Shown: positions 28,670 to 37,507, numbered from the stretch's first letter. The stretch is DNA of 64,000 bases from Sporosarcina sp. JAI121 (GCF_013408665.1 NZ_JACCCL010000005.1:1-64000); one strand, 5' to 3'. Translations and numbers: made by a program. Notes: generated by a model not told the origin, from the sequence alone.

Positions 28670-28867
28670 TTGAAAGCTTCCTTAGGTATTTGGATTGGTT
28701 GGCTGGCAATTATTTTAGCTATAGCAGGGTTCTTTTATGCCCCTTTCTGGTTAGGTGGCGGCGCACTCGTTTTGGGCTTGGTCTGTTTAGCATTTCCACA
28801 AAAATTATTAGCATGGATTTCAATCATGCTTGGAATAATTGTGATAGTCATTCAGCTGTTCCAGTAG
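28670..28867 (+). CDS. small two-helix membrane protein, hypothetical
   Basis: 65 residues (MKASLGIWIGWLAIILAI...), almost entirely hydrophobic, with two or three short helices separated by a glycine-rich turn (WLGGGALVLG). Start is TTG 28670 after AAGGGAGG. A hairpin terminator follows, so it looks like a monocistronic gene. I do not recognise a named family; similar tiny membrane proteins are common in Bacillales. Confidence 0.65.
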   Translation: MKASLGIWIGWLAIILAIAGFFYAPFWLGGGALVLGLVCLAFPQKLLAWISIMLGIIVIVIQLFQ

Positions 28868-28890
28868 CTGGTTGAATACCGATAGTTCTA

Positions 28891-28926
28891 GGCATGTCCG
28901 GGTTTCCTACCGCACATGCCTTTTTC
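28891..28926 (+). terminator. terminator after the small membrane protein gene
   Basis: GGCATGTCCGG pairs with CCGCACATGCC, followed by TTTTTC. Confidence 0.85.
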
Positions 28927-28946
28927 ATTTGATGTAGATATGCATA

Positions 28947-28998
28947 ACAAAACAGCTCAGTGATGCGATTGTTACTCGCTTCACTGAGCTGTTTTTTG
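28947..28998 (-). terminator. terminator after the siderophore-binding protein gene
   Basis: ACAAAACAGCTCAGTGA pairs with TCACTGAGCTGTTTTTT over 15 bp; A/T tails on both sides allow use in either direction. Confidence 0.85.
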
Positions 28999-29031
28999 TT
29001 GTGATGACTTAATTATTCCATTCCGATTAAA

Positions 29032-29985
29032 TTACTTATTCAAGAAATACTCTTCGATATCATCCAGCATTAAGTTTGCTGCTAACACACCACCGGCAGT
29101 GTTCCAAATAATATCATTTACTTGTGAGACGTTTCCACTTTTTGATACATGTAGATTTTTAAATAATGGATCTTCAATCCAATCGTTTGTAAGCTTCGTT
29201 GCTTCGTTATCCCCTGTTTCATAAGTGAAGTAAAAGAGCACATCCCCGTCCATTGCCGGAATTCGTTCTTTCGTGACACCTCTTTCTGCAAAGTCGTCCA
29301 CGTCTTGTCCATCAGCACGCGCAAAACCAAGTTGATCTAAAATCACACCTGAGAAAGAGTCTTTATGGTAAATACGGACATCTCCAGCCATAAAGCGGAC
29401 CATGGATATTTTTTTCTTCGTTTGGTCTCCTAGTTCCGTCCTAATTGTTTCAATACGGTCATTGTAAGCTCCTAGTACTTCATTGCCTTTTTCTTCTTGA
29501 TTCACTGCTTTCGCATACAACTTAAAGTTTTCTTGCCAATCTCCGCGAAGTGTTTCTGCAAAAACAGTTGGTGCAATTTTGCCTAACTGTTCGTATATCG
29601 CTTCGTGACGCATTTTATTACCGATGATTAGATCCGGTTTTAAAGATGCGATTTTTTCTAAGCTTGGTTCTGATTCAACACCTACTGATTCAGTCCCTGT
29701 CATATCCATATGATCATACCAAACTTTCTTGTCGGGTGATTGAACTGCACCGACAGGCTGAATCCCCATCGCAAGAAGAGCTTCAGCGCCTTCATTTGTT
29801 AAGATTACAATACGTTTTGGAGTTCCTTTGATATCCGTAGAACCCATTGTGTGTTGAACAGTATATGTCTGCTCATCACCTTTTTGTGGCTGTGCACTAT
29901 CACCTGAATCTTTAGTAGCTCCACAAGCCGATAATACTAGAACACTCATAATGAGAATGAGGGATGCTATTTTTCGCATGTTCAT
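29032..29985 (-). CDS. iron-siderophore ABC transporter substrate-binding lipoprotein
   Basis: 317 residues. Signal peptide with lipobox LSAC (Cys ~21), then a TroA/FhuD-type periplasmic-binding fold: RIVILTNEGAEALLAMGIQPVGA, PSLEKIASLKPDLIIGNKMRHEAIYEQLGKIAPTV, and a C-terminal domain ending EEYFLNK. Binds ferric siderophore outside the membrane and delivers it to a FecCD permease. The two permease genes start divergently 112 bp away, and the shared region carries two Fur-box-like sites. The ligand cannot be read from the sequence; the arrangement recalls B. subtilis FeuA or YfmC/YfiY types. Confidence 0.9.
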   Translation of the reverse strand: MNMRKIASLILIMSVLVLSACGATKDSGDSAQPQKGDEQTYTVQHTMGSTDIKGTPKRIVILTNEGAEALLAMGIQPVGAVQSPDKKVWYDHMDMTGTESVGVESEPSLEKIASLKPDLIIGNKMRHEAIYEQLGKIAPTVFAETLRGDWQENFKLYAKAVNQEEKGNEVLGAYNDRIETIRTELGDQTKKKISMVRFMAGDVRIYHKDSFSGVILDQLGFARADGQDVDDFAERGVTKERIPAMDGDVLFYFTYETGDNEATKLTNDWIEDPLFKNLHVSKSGNVSQVNDIIWNTAGGVLAANLMLDDIEEYFLNK

Positions 29986-30001
29986 TTTTCCTCCTGTTAA
30001 T

Positions 30002-30020
30002 TGAGAATGAAAATCATTTA
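30002..30020. promoter_or_regulatory. Fur box 1 (substrate-binding protein side)
   Basis: TGAGAATGAAAATCATTTA closely follows the Fur consensus GATAATGATAATCATTATC and lies 16 bp before the lipoprotein start. Confidence 0.75.
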
Positions 30021-30063
30021 CACTTAGTATCCTATATGCTACTATATTTCATGTCAACAACTA

Positions 30064-30082
30064 ATTGAAATTAATTCTCAAT
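30064..30082. promoter_or_regulatory. Fur box 2 (permease side)
   Basis: ATTGAAATTAATTCTCAAT, read on the minus strand as ATTGAGAATTAATTTCAAT, is a Fur-like 7-1-7 repeat just before the first permease gene. Confidence 0.65.
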
Positions 30083-30096
30083 GAAGTGAGGAAATC

Positions 30097-31095
30097 ATGA
30101 TACATACATCCAAAGGCAAGTGGATTGCTCTAATTTTTAGTAGTTTAGCTTTTGTCTTTTGCTTATTTTCTAGTATTGTATACGGCTACACGGATACAAG
30201 CTGGTCCACCGCCTTTTCCGCATTTAAAGAAAATGATGGATCAACTGCACATCTTGTCATTCAAAATGTACGTTTACCGCGTGCATTAATTGCCGCTACT
30301 GTTGGAGCTTGCTTAGCCACTTCAGGAGCAATTATGCAATCCATAACGAAAAACCCATTAGCTTCTCCAAGTATATTAGGTATTAATGCTGGAGCTGTTT
30401 TTTTTGTCGTAATTGGGGTCGTCTTCTTTCAAGTACAAAGCCTTCAATCCTATATGATTTTCGGATTAATCGGAGCGGCAGTTTCATTCGGTATCGTTTT
30501 TGTTTTGAGTAGCGTCGGCAGAGAAGGGTTAACGCCAATGAAACTCGTATTAGCAGGAGCTGCAGTTTCAGCTTTATTCTCTTCTATGACTCAAGGATTT
30601 TTAACGATTAATGAAACAGCACTTGATCAAGTATTGTTTTGGCTAGCAGGTTCTGTAGCCAATCGTCCTATCGGTTTATTAATTACAGGGTTTCCTTATA
30701 TGGTGATTGGATTGCTTATCGCTTTTATAATGGCTAAACAAATGAACCTTTTAGCAATGGGAGACGATGTTGCGTCTGGATTAGGACAGAATGTCATGCT
30801 AGTGAAATTTATATTCTCCCTTATCGTTGTTGTCCTAGCGGGTATTTCGGTGGCAATTGCCGGTCCTATCGGCTTCATCGGAATCATTATTCCACATATC
30901 GTTCGGTCGTTCGTCGGGATTCAACACCAGTGGGTATTTCCCTTTTGTGCATTATATGGTGGGATACTATTGCTCGTATCTGACATTGCAGCACGATATA
31001 TTATTATGCCCAAGGAAGTGCCGGTCGGAGTCATGACCGCATTAATTGGCGTTCCATTCTTTATTTATGTGGCAAGAAGGAGATTTGGGGCATGA
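30097..31095 (+). CDS. ferric-siderophore ABC permease, FecCD family (subunit 1)
   Basis: 332 residues with about nine hydrophobic helices. VRLPRALIAATVGACLATSGAIMQSITKNPLASPSILGINAGA (residues ~48-90) is the hallmark FecCD stretch. GPIGFIGIIIPHIVRSFVG near residue 255-273 is the coupling helix that contacts the ATPase. Starts after GAAGTGAGG and overlaps the next permease gene by 4 nt. Confidence 0.93.
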   Translation: MIHTSKGKWIALIFSSLAFVFCLFSSIVYGYTDTSWSTAFSAFKENDGSTAHLVIQNVRLPRALIAATVGACLATSGAIMQSITKNPLASPSILGINAGAVFFVVIGVVFFQVQSLQSYMIFGLIGAAVSFGIVFVLSSVGREGLTPMKLVLAGAAVSALFSSMTQGFLTINETALDQVLFWLAGSVANRPIGLLITGFPYMVIGLLIAFIMAKQMNLLAMGDDVASGLGQNVMLVKFIFSLIVVVLAGISVAIAGPIGFIGIIIPHIVRSFVGIQHQWVFPFCALYGGILLLVSDIAARYIIMPKEVPVGVMTALIGVPFFIYVARRRFGA

Positions 31096-32144
31096 AAAAT
31101 AAAGTGACAGTTCGAATAGGAAATGTTGCTTCGTTTATTTTAGATAAAAAATCTTTGTTTATAACGATGATTGCAACATTACTTTTAGGGGTAGTAGCTA
31201 TTTTATCGATGGGTTCCGGTGATTTTTTCATCTCACCAATACATGTCTTAAAAGTTATTTTAGGTATTGGTGACTCGTTTGACCAAACAATTATCTTCGA
31301 ATTTCGGCTGCCTCGCATTATGATGGCCATTTTAGTTGGAATTGGATTAGCGACAGCGGGCGCCATTTTACAAAGTGTATCAAGAAATCCTCTTGGTTCC
31401 CCAGATATTATCGGGATAACAGCAGGTGCTTCATTTGCCGTTGTATTATTTTTAGCGTTGTTTTCAAATGAAAGTAATGCACTGACAGTAAGCCAAGACT
31501 GGATGCCCTTATTTGCTTTTGGCGGAGCGATGATTACAGCCGCAATCGTATTCGCGTTATCTTGGAAAAACGGCATCGCCCCTTTTCGTATGTTACTAAT
31601 AGGAATCGGGATTTCAGCATTCATGCACGCAGGAACGACAGTACTAATGCTTGTTGGACCAATTCATCAAGCGAGCCAAGCAAACATTTGGATCACAGGA
31701 AGTATTTACGGTTCAAATTGGACGGAAGTTCGAATGATCGCGATATGGATTACAATTCTATTCATCATCACGCTTGCCATGACAAGGGAAATGAATGTCT
31801 TAGAACTGGGCGATGATTTAGCGAAAAGTGCCGGATCCTCAGTTCAAAGGAGCCGAATTATCTTCCTGTTACTTTGTACCGGCTTGACAGGTGCATCCGT
31901 TGCTTTTGCTGGTGGCATTGGGTTTGTTGGGTTAATTGCACCGCATATCGCAAAAAGAATTGTCGGCCCCACCTTTGGTTCAATGGTTGGACTATCGGCG
32001 GTCATTGGAGCAATTATAGTGGTTGTTGCGGATTGGATTGCCCGCGTTGCCTTTGCACCGATTGAAGTGCCTGCAGGCGTATGGACGGCCGTAATTGGAG
32101 CGCCTTATTTTATTTATTTGCTTATTAAACAACGAAACAGATAA
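31092..32144 (+). CDS. ferric-siderophore ABC permease, FecCD family (subunit 2)
   Basis: 350 residues, second FecCD permease: EFRLPRIMMAILVGIGLATAGAILQSVSRNPLGSPDIIGITAGA and the ATPase-coupling GGIGFVGLIAPHIAKRIVG. Coupled to the first permease by an ATGA overlap. With the divergent lipoprotein it completes the membrane part of the importer. No ATP-binding subunit is encoded here; a shared ATPase elsewhere (as YusV serves FeuABC in B. subtilis) is inferred. Confidence 0.93.
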   Translation: MKNKVTVRIGNVASFILDKKSLFITMIATLLLGVVAILSMGSGDFFISPIHVLKVILGIGDSFDQTIIFEFRLPRIMMAILVGIGLATAGAILQSVSRNPLGSPDIIGITAGASFAVVLFLALFSNESNALTVSQDWMPLFAFGGAMITAAIVFALSWKNGIAPFRMLLIGIGISAFMHAGTTVLMLVGPIHQASQANIWITGSIYGSNWTEVRMIAIWITILFIITLAMTREMNVLELGDDLAKSAGSSVQRSRIIFLLLCTGLTGASVAFAGGIGFVGLIAPHIAKRIVGPTFGSMVGLSAVIGAIIVVVADWIARVAFAPIEVPAGVWTAVIGAPYFIYLLIKQRNR

Positions 32145-32161
32145 GGGGGAGTAGAAACGAA

Positions 32162-32845
32162 ATGCGGAAAACCTTACTTGTAGCATGCGATGATTTAGAA
32201 ACAAACTTCCGTGTCAAGCATGTCCTACAAACGAATCAAGTAGCTTTCCATGTAAAAGATTTGATCATGCCAGGGACTAGAGAACGTACGTTACTGGCGC
32301 TGAAAGATGTTTTAGGTGCACCAAATCTAGCTGTCACCGCCTCTATAATCGGAAAACGTATTGGATTTTTAGGGGCAATTTTCACCTACGCCTATTTACA
32401 CTATGGAATGAAATATACAATAAATAGTAACGAAATCGCATGCACGAATAGTAATAATAGTGAGATTTGGCTACCCCATTATTATTTGGGCAGTGTGTAT
32501 GTATGTGAAGATACAGAAAAAATAAATGCGGAATGGATTGCTACTAATGTCTACGGGAAACTGTTCGCTCCCATAATAGATTCTCTAATTTCAGTGAAAG
32601 GCTTATCTAGAAAAACCTTATTGGAAAATTGTTATATTTATATGGTGTGGATTTTCGAGAAGAAACAAGTAGATATAGCTATTTTTCATGAGTTATTAAA
32701 ACTTTCCGCAGAACAGTTTAATGCTGGCGTCTGTCATCCAATGCGATTATTTAATGAACAGCAAACGACTAGAACCACTTGCTGTTTAAATTATCAACTT
32801 CGGAATGAAGTGAAACATTGTAAAAGTTGTCCGTTGATGAAATAG
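32162..32845 (+). CDS. FhuF-like [2Fe-2S] protein, putative ferric-siderophore reductase
   Basis: 227 residues, soluble. The C-terminus contains CCLNYQLRNEVKHCKSCPLM: a Cys-Cys pair followed 11 residues later by CxxC, closely matching the CC-x10-CxxC cluster motif of the FhuF reductase family. The N-terminal two thirds show no recognisable domain beyond the general FhuF-like pattern. Eighteen nt after the second permease gene, so it belongs to the Fur-regulated operon. Releasing iron from the imported siderophore by reduction is the inferred role. Confidence 0.8.
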   Translation: MRKTLLVACDDLETNFRVKHVLQTNQVAFHVKDLIMPGTRERTLLALKDVLGAPNLAVTASIIGKRIGFLGAIFTYAYLHYGMKYTINSNEIACTNSNNSEIWLPHYYLGSVYVCEDTEKINAEWIATNVYGKLFAPIIDSLISVKGLSRKTLLENCYIYMVWIFEKKQVDIAIFHELLKLSAEQFNAGVCHPMRLFNEQQTTRTTCCLNYQLRNEVKHCKSCPLMK

Positions 32846-33441
32846 AAGTGAATACTACTGTTTCAGGATCATGATGTTCTTGTCAGCCTCCAAATACACC
32901 CGTCCCAGGAACGGCTGATACACCGGAATCAGTCCAAAATCGGCAATATAAAGGATACCCCTAGCATGCATGCGAACCGTAAGTATTGCCTTGATGCTAA
33001 GTAAGTCTCGTCAATGGTGGATTTTACCTATTAGCAATAACGCTGAAACCTAGTTTCTTCAGTTTTAACACCAAACCATTCCCCTCCGTTTTTTAGAATC
33101 AGTAACCAACATCTCCCCTTTACCCGTGAAAGTTATATTTATAGGTTTGTTAAATCGTTTGCAAACACATCCATTGTATAACCCAGCGTTAACAGAATGT
33201 CTTTGGAATCCAGCTTTCGCTTCGGAGTTTTATTTTGACTCACCTGATTTTCTCTATTATTTCCCGTTCAAACATCGACCACGATCCCCTCCTATCAGTT
33301 TCTATACCAATCTATTCACCAGTTGGGCTTTCCATCACTTATTCCAGTCACAGGTTTCATTTTCTTCTTATACTATAGAGGGACCTTATGAATCAGGAGG
33401 TTGTGTACGGTTGATTTAGCTAATCAAAAAGGAGAGGAAAT
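32846..33441. other. gene-free stretch with a possible decayed coding remnant
   Basis: About 600 bp. On the minus strand an open run ending at 32855 encodes roughly 48 codons (ending GRVYLEADKNIMILKQ) without a start or ribosome site, which may be the tail of a decayed gene. An open run at 33126-33419 (+) lacks a ribosome site and coding character. AAAGGAGAGG at 33429-33438 belongs to the next gene. No riboswitch recognised. Confidence 0.4.
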
Positions 33442-34008
33442 GTGTATTTTTATAAATCCTTACTACAACATCCAAAGGGCATTCATCAGTTTTTAAGACA
33501 GTGGCCTCCCGCAAAAAAGTTGATTTTTATAGCACTGATGGCGACACTCGCAGTTGTTTTGCAATCGGCAGGAGGTTTGCTGCCGGGAATAGGTTATTTC
33601 TTCAGTCCTTTTGCCACTGCACCGATTTTGTTGGGTGCGCTGATTTCATTTCGGTCAGGTGTTATGACTTATTTAGTAACAATCTGTTTATTATTTATAA
33701 TCCAACCAAGTGAGCTGGTGATTTTCCCCTTCACTACAGGATTACTCGGTTTGGGACTCGCATGGACATTCCGCGTTTTAAAAGGGCGTTTCCGGATTTT
33801 AATTTCGAATGCTTTACTATTATTTCTAGGCATTTGCATACCCTTGTACGGTTTCGGCTTTCCTGTTTTTGGCCCCATTATTTCTTCCAACATCAACGTG
33901 ACAGCTTTACTGATTATTATTGGTTTTTCCCTTGTCTACTGCTTGTTATGGATAGTATTCGGACTATTTCTGCTTCGTAAGATCAAAGTGATGTTAGGTC
34001 TGCAATAG
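33442..34008 (+). CDS. integral membrane protein, ECF S-component-like
   Basis: 188 residues with five to six hydrophobic helices after a short cytoplasmic start. The first helix carries KLIFIALMATLAVVLQSAGGLLPGIGYFFSP and the second ILLGALISFRSGVMTYLVTI, a layout like substrate-binding S components of energy-coupling-factor vitamin transporters. I cannot assign a ligand, and no ECF A/T genes or vitamin riboswitch lie nearby. Start is GTG 33442 behind AAAGGAGAGG; an out-of-frame ATG two bases earlier does not continue. Could also be an unrelated small membrane family. Confidence 0.7.
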   Translation: MYFYKSLLQHPKGIHQFLRQWPPAKKLIFIALMATLAVVLQSAGGLLPGIGYFFSPFATAPILLGALISFRSGVMTYLVTICLLFIIQPSELVIFPFTTGLLGLGLAWTFRVLKGRFRILISNALLLFLGICIPLYGFGFPVFGPIISSNINVTALLIIIGFSLVYCLLWIVFGLFLLRKIKVMLGLQ

Positions 34009-34019
34009 GAGTTAATATA

Positions 34020-34053
34020 AGAGGCTGAATCCACATTATATTCAGTCTCTTTT
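34020..34053. terminator. bidirectional terminator between 33442 gene and coiled-coil gene
   Basis: AGAGGCTGAAT pairs with ATTCAGTCTCT (one G-U), followed by TTTTG. Confidence 0.8.
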
Positions 34054-34106
34054 GTTGATATTATAAGTATGTCAGAAAAAACTAACCGGTCTCTAACACG
34101 TTGTAG

Positions 34107-35585
34107 TCAAATTTCTTTAGAAACCCGCCCTTCTGTACCAAAAACGTCAATACCATCAATTTCTACGGTAAGCTGATCTAACTTATGTTCCAGGCTATTA
34201 ATAATAAGTAATTTTTCATCCAATTTTTCTTCGTAATCCACTGACTTGGCCAATAGCTCTTTTATTTGATGGTCTAGTTGTATTAGTGCTTCAGAGTCTA
34301 TACTAGGCGTACTTATTGAAGTGAGTGTATCGGGACCGGATTGACTATCGCTCTTTTGGTTCCGATCTTTTCCTACTAACGCAATAGCGTCACTATGCTT
34401 TTTATTTTGTTCTTTTAAATCTGATATTTCACGTTGGAGTTTCCCTATAATATTGTTTTTTTCTTCTATCTCTATTATTGAATGCTTTCTCATTTTCTCA
34501 TACTGGGCACGCTCTTTTTTAGTACTATCTAACTTTTTTATTTGGATATATAATTGTTTATTTGCTTCTTGAATGAAATCAACCAGCTTATATTCGAGCT
34601 GTTCTATAGTCGCTTTATTATTTAGATTTTTTTCTTCTATTGCAATAACGTCGGTATGCTTTTTATTTTGTTCTTTTAAATTCGATATTTCATGTTGAAG
34701 TTTTCCTATAGTATTATTTTTTTCTTCTAGTTCTATTAGTAAATGTTGTTTCTCTTTCTCGGACCGGGTACGCTCTTTGTTGTCTATGTCTAACTTCTCC
34801 AAGTGCGAGTGTACTTGTTTATTTTCTTTTAGAATGAGATCAACAAGCTTATATTCGAGCTGTTCTATAGTTGTTTTGTAATTTAGACTTTTTTCTCCTA
34901 TTGCAATAGCCTCAGTTTGCTTTTCATTTTGTTCTTTTAAATTCGATATTTCATGTTGAAGTTTCCCTATAGTATTATTTTTTTCTTCTAGTTCTATTAG
35001 TAAACGCTGTTTCACTTTCTCAGATTGGGTACGCTCTTTGTTCGCTATATCTAATTTTTCCAGTTGGGAATGTACTTGTTTATTTGTTTCTTGAATGAGA
35101 TCAACAAGCGTATATTCGAGCTGTTCTATAGTCGTTTTATTATTCGCAAGTTTTTTATGAAGAGAAGTAACTTGCCTGTCATGTTTTTTGTATCTTTGTT
35201 GATCCGTATTGGCTCCGTCTTTCAATTTATTAATAACTTCGGTTAACTGTTTGCTAATTGGTAGTAGATCTGTTTTTGTTTTCTGAAAGGTATCAATAGA
35301 AGTGATGTATCTTTTCCCTTGTATCCCTTGCAACTGGAAAGGCCCTTTATAATCACTAGCCCGCTTTTCAAATTCTTGATTTAACTTAACTAACTCTTCA
35401 GCTAAATCCTTTTTTTCTTTTGTCAATTGTATATTTTCTAGCTCAAGGTTTTCTACTACTGAATAGTGATAGCTATCTTGATATTTTTTCACTTCCGATT
35501 TATATTTAGCTAATTCCGCCTTTAAAAAAATGATCATTTGCTGAAGTTGTAGGGGATCGTTATTTTTTATTTTTTCACTATTCAT
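34107..35585 (-). CDS. coiled-coil protein with three 87-residue repeats
   Basis: 492 residues, highly charged and almost entirely predicted coiled coil. No signal peptide or membrane helix. Three near-identical 87-residue repeats (beginning TIEQLEYKLVDLI..., containing ELEEKNNTIGKLQHEISNLKEQN) occupy residues ~155-415. AGGAGG precedes ATG 35585. It is last in a run of minus-strand genes (36511-35638-34107). Neighbouring Cys-rich and BclB-like proteins suggest a structural spore-surface role, which is inference from context only. I do not recognise a family. Confidence 0.8.
   Translation of the reverse strand: MNSEKIKNNDPLQLQQMIIFLKAELAKYKSEVKKYQDSYHYSVVENLELENIQLTKEKKDLAEELVKLNQEFEKRASDYKGPFQLQGIQGKRYITSIDTFQKTKTDLLPISKQLTEVINKLKDGANTDQQRYKKHDRQVTSLHKKLANNKTTIEQLEYTLVDLIQETNKQVHSQLEKLDIANKERTQSEKVKQRLLIELEEKNNTIGKLQHEISNLKEQNEKQTEAIAIGEKSLNYKTTIEQLEYKLVDLILKENKQVHSHLEKLDIDNKERTRSEKEKQHLLIELEEKNNTIGKLQHEISNLKEQNKKHTDVIAIEEKNLNNKATIEQLEYKLVDFIQEANKQLYIQIKKLDSTKKERAQYEKMRKHSIIEIEEKNNIIGKLQREISDLKEQNKKHSDAIALVGKDRNQKSDSQSGPDTLTSISTPSIDSEALIQLDHQIKELLAKSVDYEEKLDEKLLIINSLEHKLDQLTVEIDGIDVFGTEGRVSKEI
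34590..35372 (-). repeat. three tandem 261-bp repeats inside the coiled-coil gene
   Basis: The sequence TATATTCGAGCTGTTCTATA or near variants recurs at intervals of 261 bp (34590, 34851 and 35112 approximately), matching the 87-codon protein repeat. The first two copies are much more alike at the DNA level than the third, suggesting recent duplication. Confidence 0.8.
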
Positions 35586-35637
35586 GTCAGTACCTCCTAT
35601 CGCAAATGTTTCCGAGACAAGGTTGCAACAGATGACA

Positions 35638-35940
35638 TTAGAACTTTTCTTTTAGTAACGCGATGACCTTCTCAAATTCTTTTTTGTTATCCTCTATGAT
35701 CTGATCCAGTTCCTCTAAAATCTTCTCATGTGAATCGTCATTCACTTCTCCATGAGTTCGCTGCACTCCGTTCATAAATAAATAGCTAAGCACCATATTC
35801 AATGTGCTTTTCTCCAAAAAGACAAAGCTATTGTTGTCCTCCTGCTTTTCTTCTTTCCGTTCTTTAAGCTGATCTTTCATAAATTGGTGAATTACATTTT
35901 TTACGAATATGTCCGGCTCTTTTCCGGCTGCATTATCCAT
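35638..35940 (-). CDS. small hydrophilic hypothetical protein of the putative spore cluster
   Basis: 100 residues from ATG 35940 (MDNAAGKEPDIFVKNVIHQF), rich in Lys and Glu, helical, no membrane segment. The start lies inside the end of the upstream gene (8-nt overlap) behind AGGGGG, implying translational coupling. The frame extends to 35970, but those codons have no ribosome site. Family not recognised; context places it with the spore-surface candidates. Confidence 0.7.
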   Translation of the reverse strand: MDNAAGKEPDIFVKNVIHQFMKDQLKERKEEKQEDNNSFVFLEKSTLNMVLSYLFMNGVQRTHGEVNDDSHEKILEELDQIIEDNKKEFEKVIALLKEKF

Positions 35941-36511
35941 TTTCATCCCCCTGTATACGAACGGTTCCATTGAGATTGATCGGGTTGATTACAGCGATTC
36001 CATCTTTTAATTGATCACTATACATTAATGCCGTGATACTGCCTGCATAAGATTCCTTAGGAGACCATGTAATTTGGAAGTTTGAAAATGATATGGTCTC
36101 ATTAGGTTCAATGGATGTTCTCCCTAAAGGTTTAAGCCAAAATTCCTCTTTATTCGTTTTTTCATTCATACGTTGCCATCCATCTGCAACCTTCAACGAC
36201 TGCTTAAAGTTTTCATAAACGTACCTCCCTGAAAAGGAGAAGGGAGATTCCTTTGAAACCTTTATACACACAGTAGGATTTGTGATTGCCTGATTCCCCG
36301 TATTATGTATATGGTAAGATCCAAGACATAGGCTCTCCTGTTCAGGATTGTGAGAGATGTCCAGTGAATAGGTAAAATAGCTTATTATTGTCAATCTTGC
36401 AGGATCACTCAGCCCTTCTGCCAACTCTTTAATTTCATGTAAGTATGATTTTGTTTGATGCTGAAGCTTCATAATCCTCATTTCCACTTCATTCTTTTCG
36501 CGCGTCACCAT
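35933..36511 (-). CDS. hypothetical protein with N-terminal coiled coil and beta-rich domain
   Basis: 192 residues. An N-terminal helix (REKNEVEMRIMKLQHQTKSYLHEIKELAEGL) precedes a beta-rich region (CLGSYHIHNTGNQAITNPTVCIKVSKESPFSFSG) that reads like an immunoglobulin-like or DUF11-type strand pattern. No signal peptide. AAGGGGTGGGGA precedes ATG. First of a minus-strand set of three genes. A CATA-N3-TA motif resembling a sigma-K -10 lies about 65 bp upstream. Family not recognised. Confidence 0.75.
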   Translation of the reverse strand: MVTREKNEVEMRIMKLQHQTKSYLHEIKELAEGLSDPARLTIISYFTYSLDISHNPEQESLCLGSYHIHNTGNQAITNPTVCIKVSKESPFSFSGRYVYENFKQSLKVADGWQRMNEKTNKEEFWLKPLGRTSIEPNETISFSNFQITWSPKESYAGSITALMYSDQLKDGIAVINPINLNGTVRIQGDENG

Positions 36512-36529
36512 TCCCCACCCCTTTTCTCA

Positions 36530-36560
36530 AAAAAATAAAGAGAGGAATTCCCTCTCTTTA
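36530..36560 (-). terminator. terminator after the Cys-rich protein gene (36602)
   Basis: On the minus strand AAAGAGAGGGAATTCCTCTCTTT is a near-perfect hairpin followed by ATTTTTTTG. Confidence 0.85.
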
Positions 36561-36601
36561 AGATATGTTTGGGGCTTAACCATTATCACTTTTAGCCAAT
36601 A

Positions 36602-37306
36602 TTAGTGGCAGCAATTGCCGTGGCCGTCATCAGGGAAAATGGCATGGCATTGTTTCGGGCGAAGTGGCGCTGGGCAAGCAGTCGGTAACTCTTCCCTTGG
36701 TTCACAGAAATCAGCCAAAAACTCGACAGTTACCGGGAATGTCGATTGGATGCTTTGGCAAGTAGTTACTGCAATGGTGAGACCAGTGAATGTGATTGTA
36801 CCACTAGTAGGTGTACCACCAGTAGGAGGAGTTGAGAGAGTTCCAGGAGAACACACGAAACAGTCTATATCCGTGAACGTTATTGAAACATCCGTTCCTT
36901 CCGGCGCGCACAATGTGATTTGTTCACAGCGGGAAATCAACAGAGTTGGATTTACAGCTGCTGTTGGAAGTACGCTAGTGAACACCAAACCGTTTGGTAA
37001 AGTCACGATAAGTCTAACCACAAAGTTCTTACGGATATTGAGCTGCTGGAGAACAACATTCTCTCCATCAATGCAAAATACGCGATTCTCCCGTCCTAAG
37101 ATCACGACCGGAGTAGTTGGATCAGGCGTCACCTCACATGTAACGATTGCACCTGCAAACGATGTACCTGCTGGTACCGTAGGAGTAAATGCAATTGCTC
37201 CTATTGGAGTAACGTCAAACGACATTTCTTTTACAATCCAGTCGTACACCTTGTCGACATTTATACAAATTAATTCTTGACCTTCGCACAGCTTCTTTTC
37301 TTGCAT
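36602..37306 (-). CDS. cysteine-rich putative spore-surface protein
   Basis: 234 residues from ATG 37306 (GGAGGTG nine bases upstream; TTG 37324 is the longer alternative). Beta-rich, Thr/Pro/Val-rich, with about 12 cysteines including LCEGQELICINVDKVYDWIV near the N-terminus and a C-terminal Cys/His-rich end (CHAIFPDDGHGNCCH). No signal peptide, as for many spore coat and exosporium proteins assembled from the mother cell. A sigma-K-like -10 element lies upstream. The specific family is not recognised; the spore assignment rests on composition and neighbours. Confidence 0.75.
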   Translation of the reverse strand: MQEKKLCEGQELICINVDKVYDWIVKEMSFDVTPIGAIAFTPTVPAGTSFAGAIVTCEVTPDPTTPVVILGRENRVFCIDGENVVLQQLNIRKNFVVRLIVTLPNGLVFTSVLPTAAVNPTLLISRCEQITLCAPEGTDVSITFTDIDCFVCSPGTLSTPPTGGTPTSGTITFTGLTIAVTTCQSIQSTFPVTVEFLADFCEPREELPTACPAPLRPKQCHAIFPDDGHGNCCH

Positions 37307-37344
37307 CTTTGCAGACACCTCCAAGTTTTTTTATCTTTCGTTCG

Positions 37345-37353
37345 TATCATATG
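37345..37353 (-). promoter_or_regulatory. candidate sigma-K -10 element for the Cys-rich gene
   Basis: Minus-strand CATATGATA fits the sigma-K -10 consensus CATA-N3-TA and lies about 40 bp before the start at 37306. The -35 (AC) is not specific enough to confirm it. Confidence 0.4.
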
Positions 37354-37507
37354 ATGTAAAAAAACTAGTGTATGGGCAAATTTTGGCTAATCAAAGTATT
37401 TTAGAAATTTTACAACCAAGGGAAATAGAATGCTATAAGCGGCATATTGTCACCTAATGAAAACACCATTAATAGTATAGTAATGTATTGCAAAGGGGTG
37501 AAAAGAG

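Noticed and set aside
32855..33010. Possible gene on minus ending GRVYLEADKNIMILKQ
   Set aside because: No start codon with a ribosome site and no recognisable family; kept only as a possible remnant.
33126..33419. 97-codon ORF upstream of the S-component-like gene
   Set aside because: No ribosome site, aromatic-rich atypical composition, and it runs through the next gene's leader.
36615..37280. 221-codon ORF opposite the Cys-rich spore-surface candidate
   Set aside because: The minus-strand frame has a ribosome site, a promoter-like motif and a terminator; the plus frame has none.
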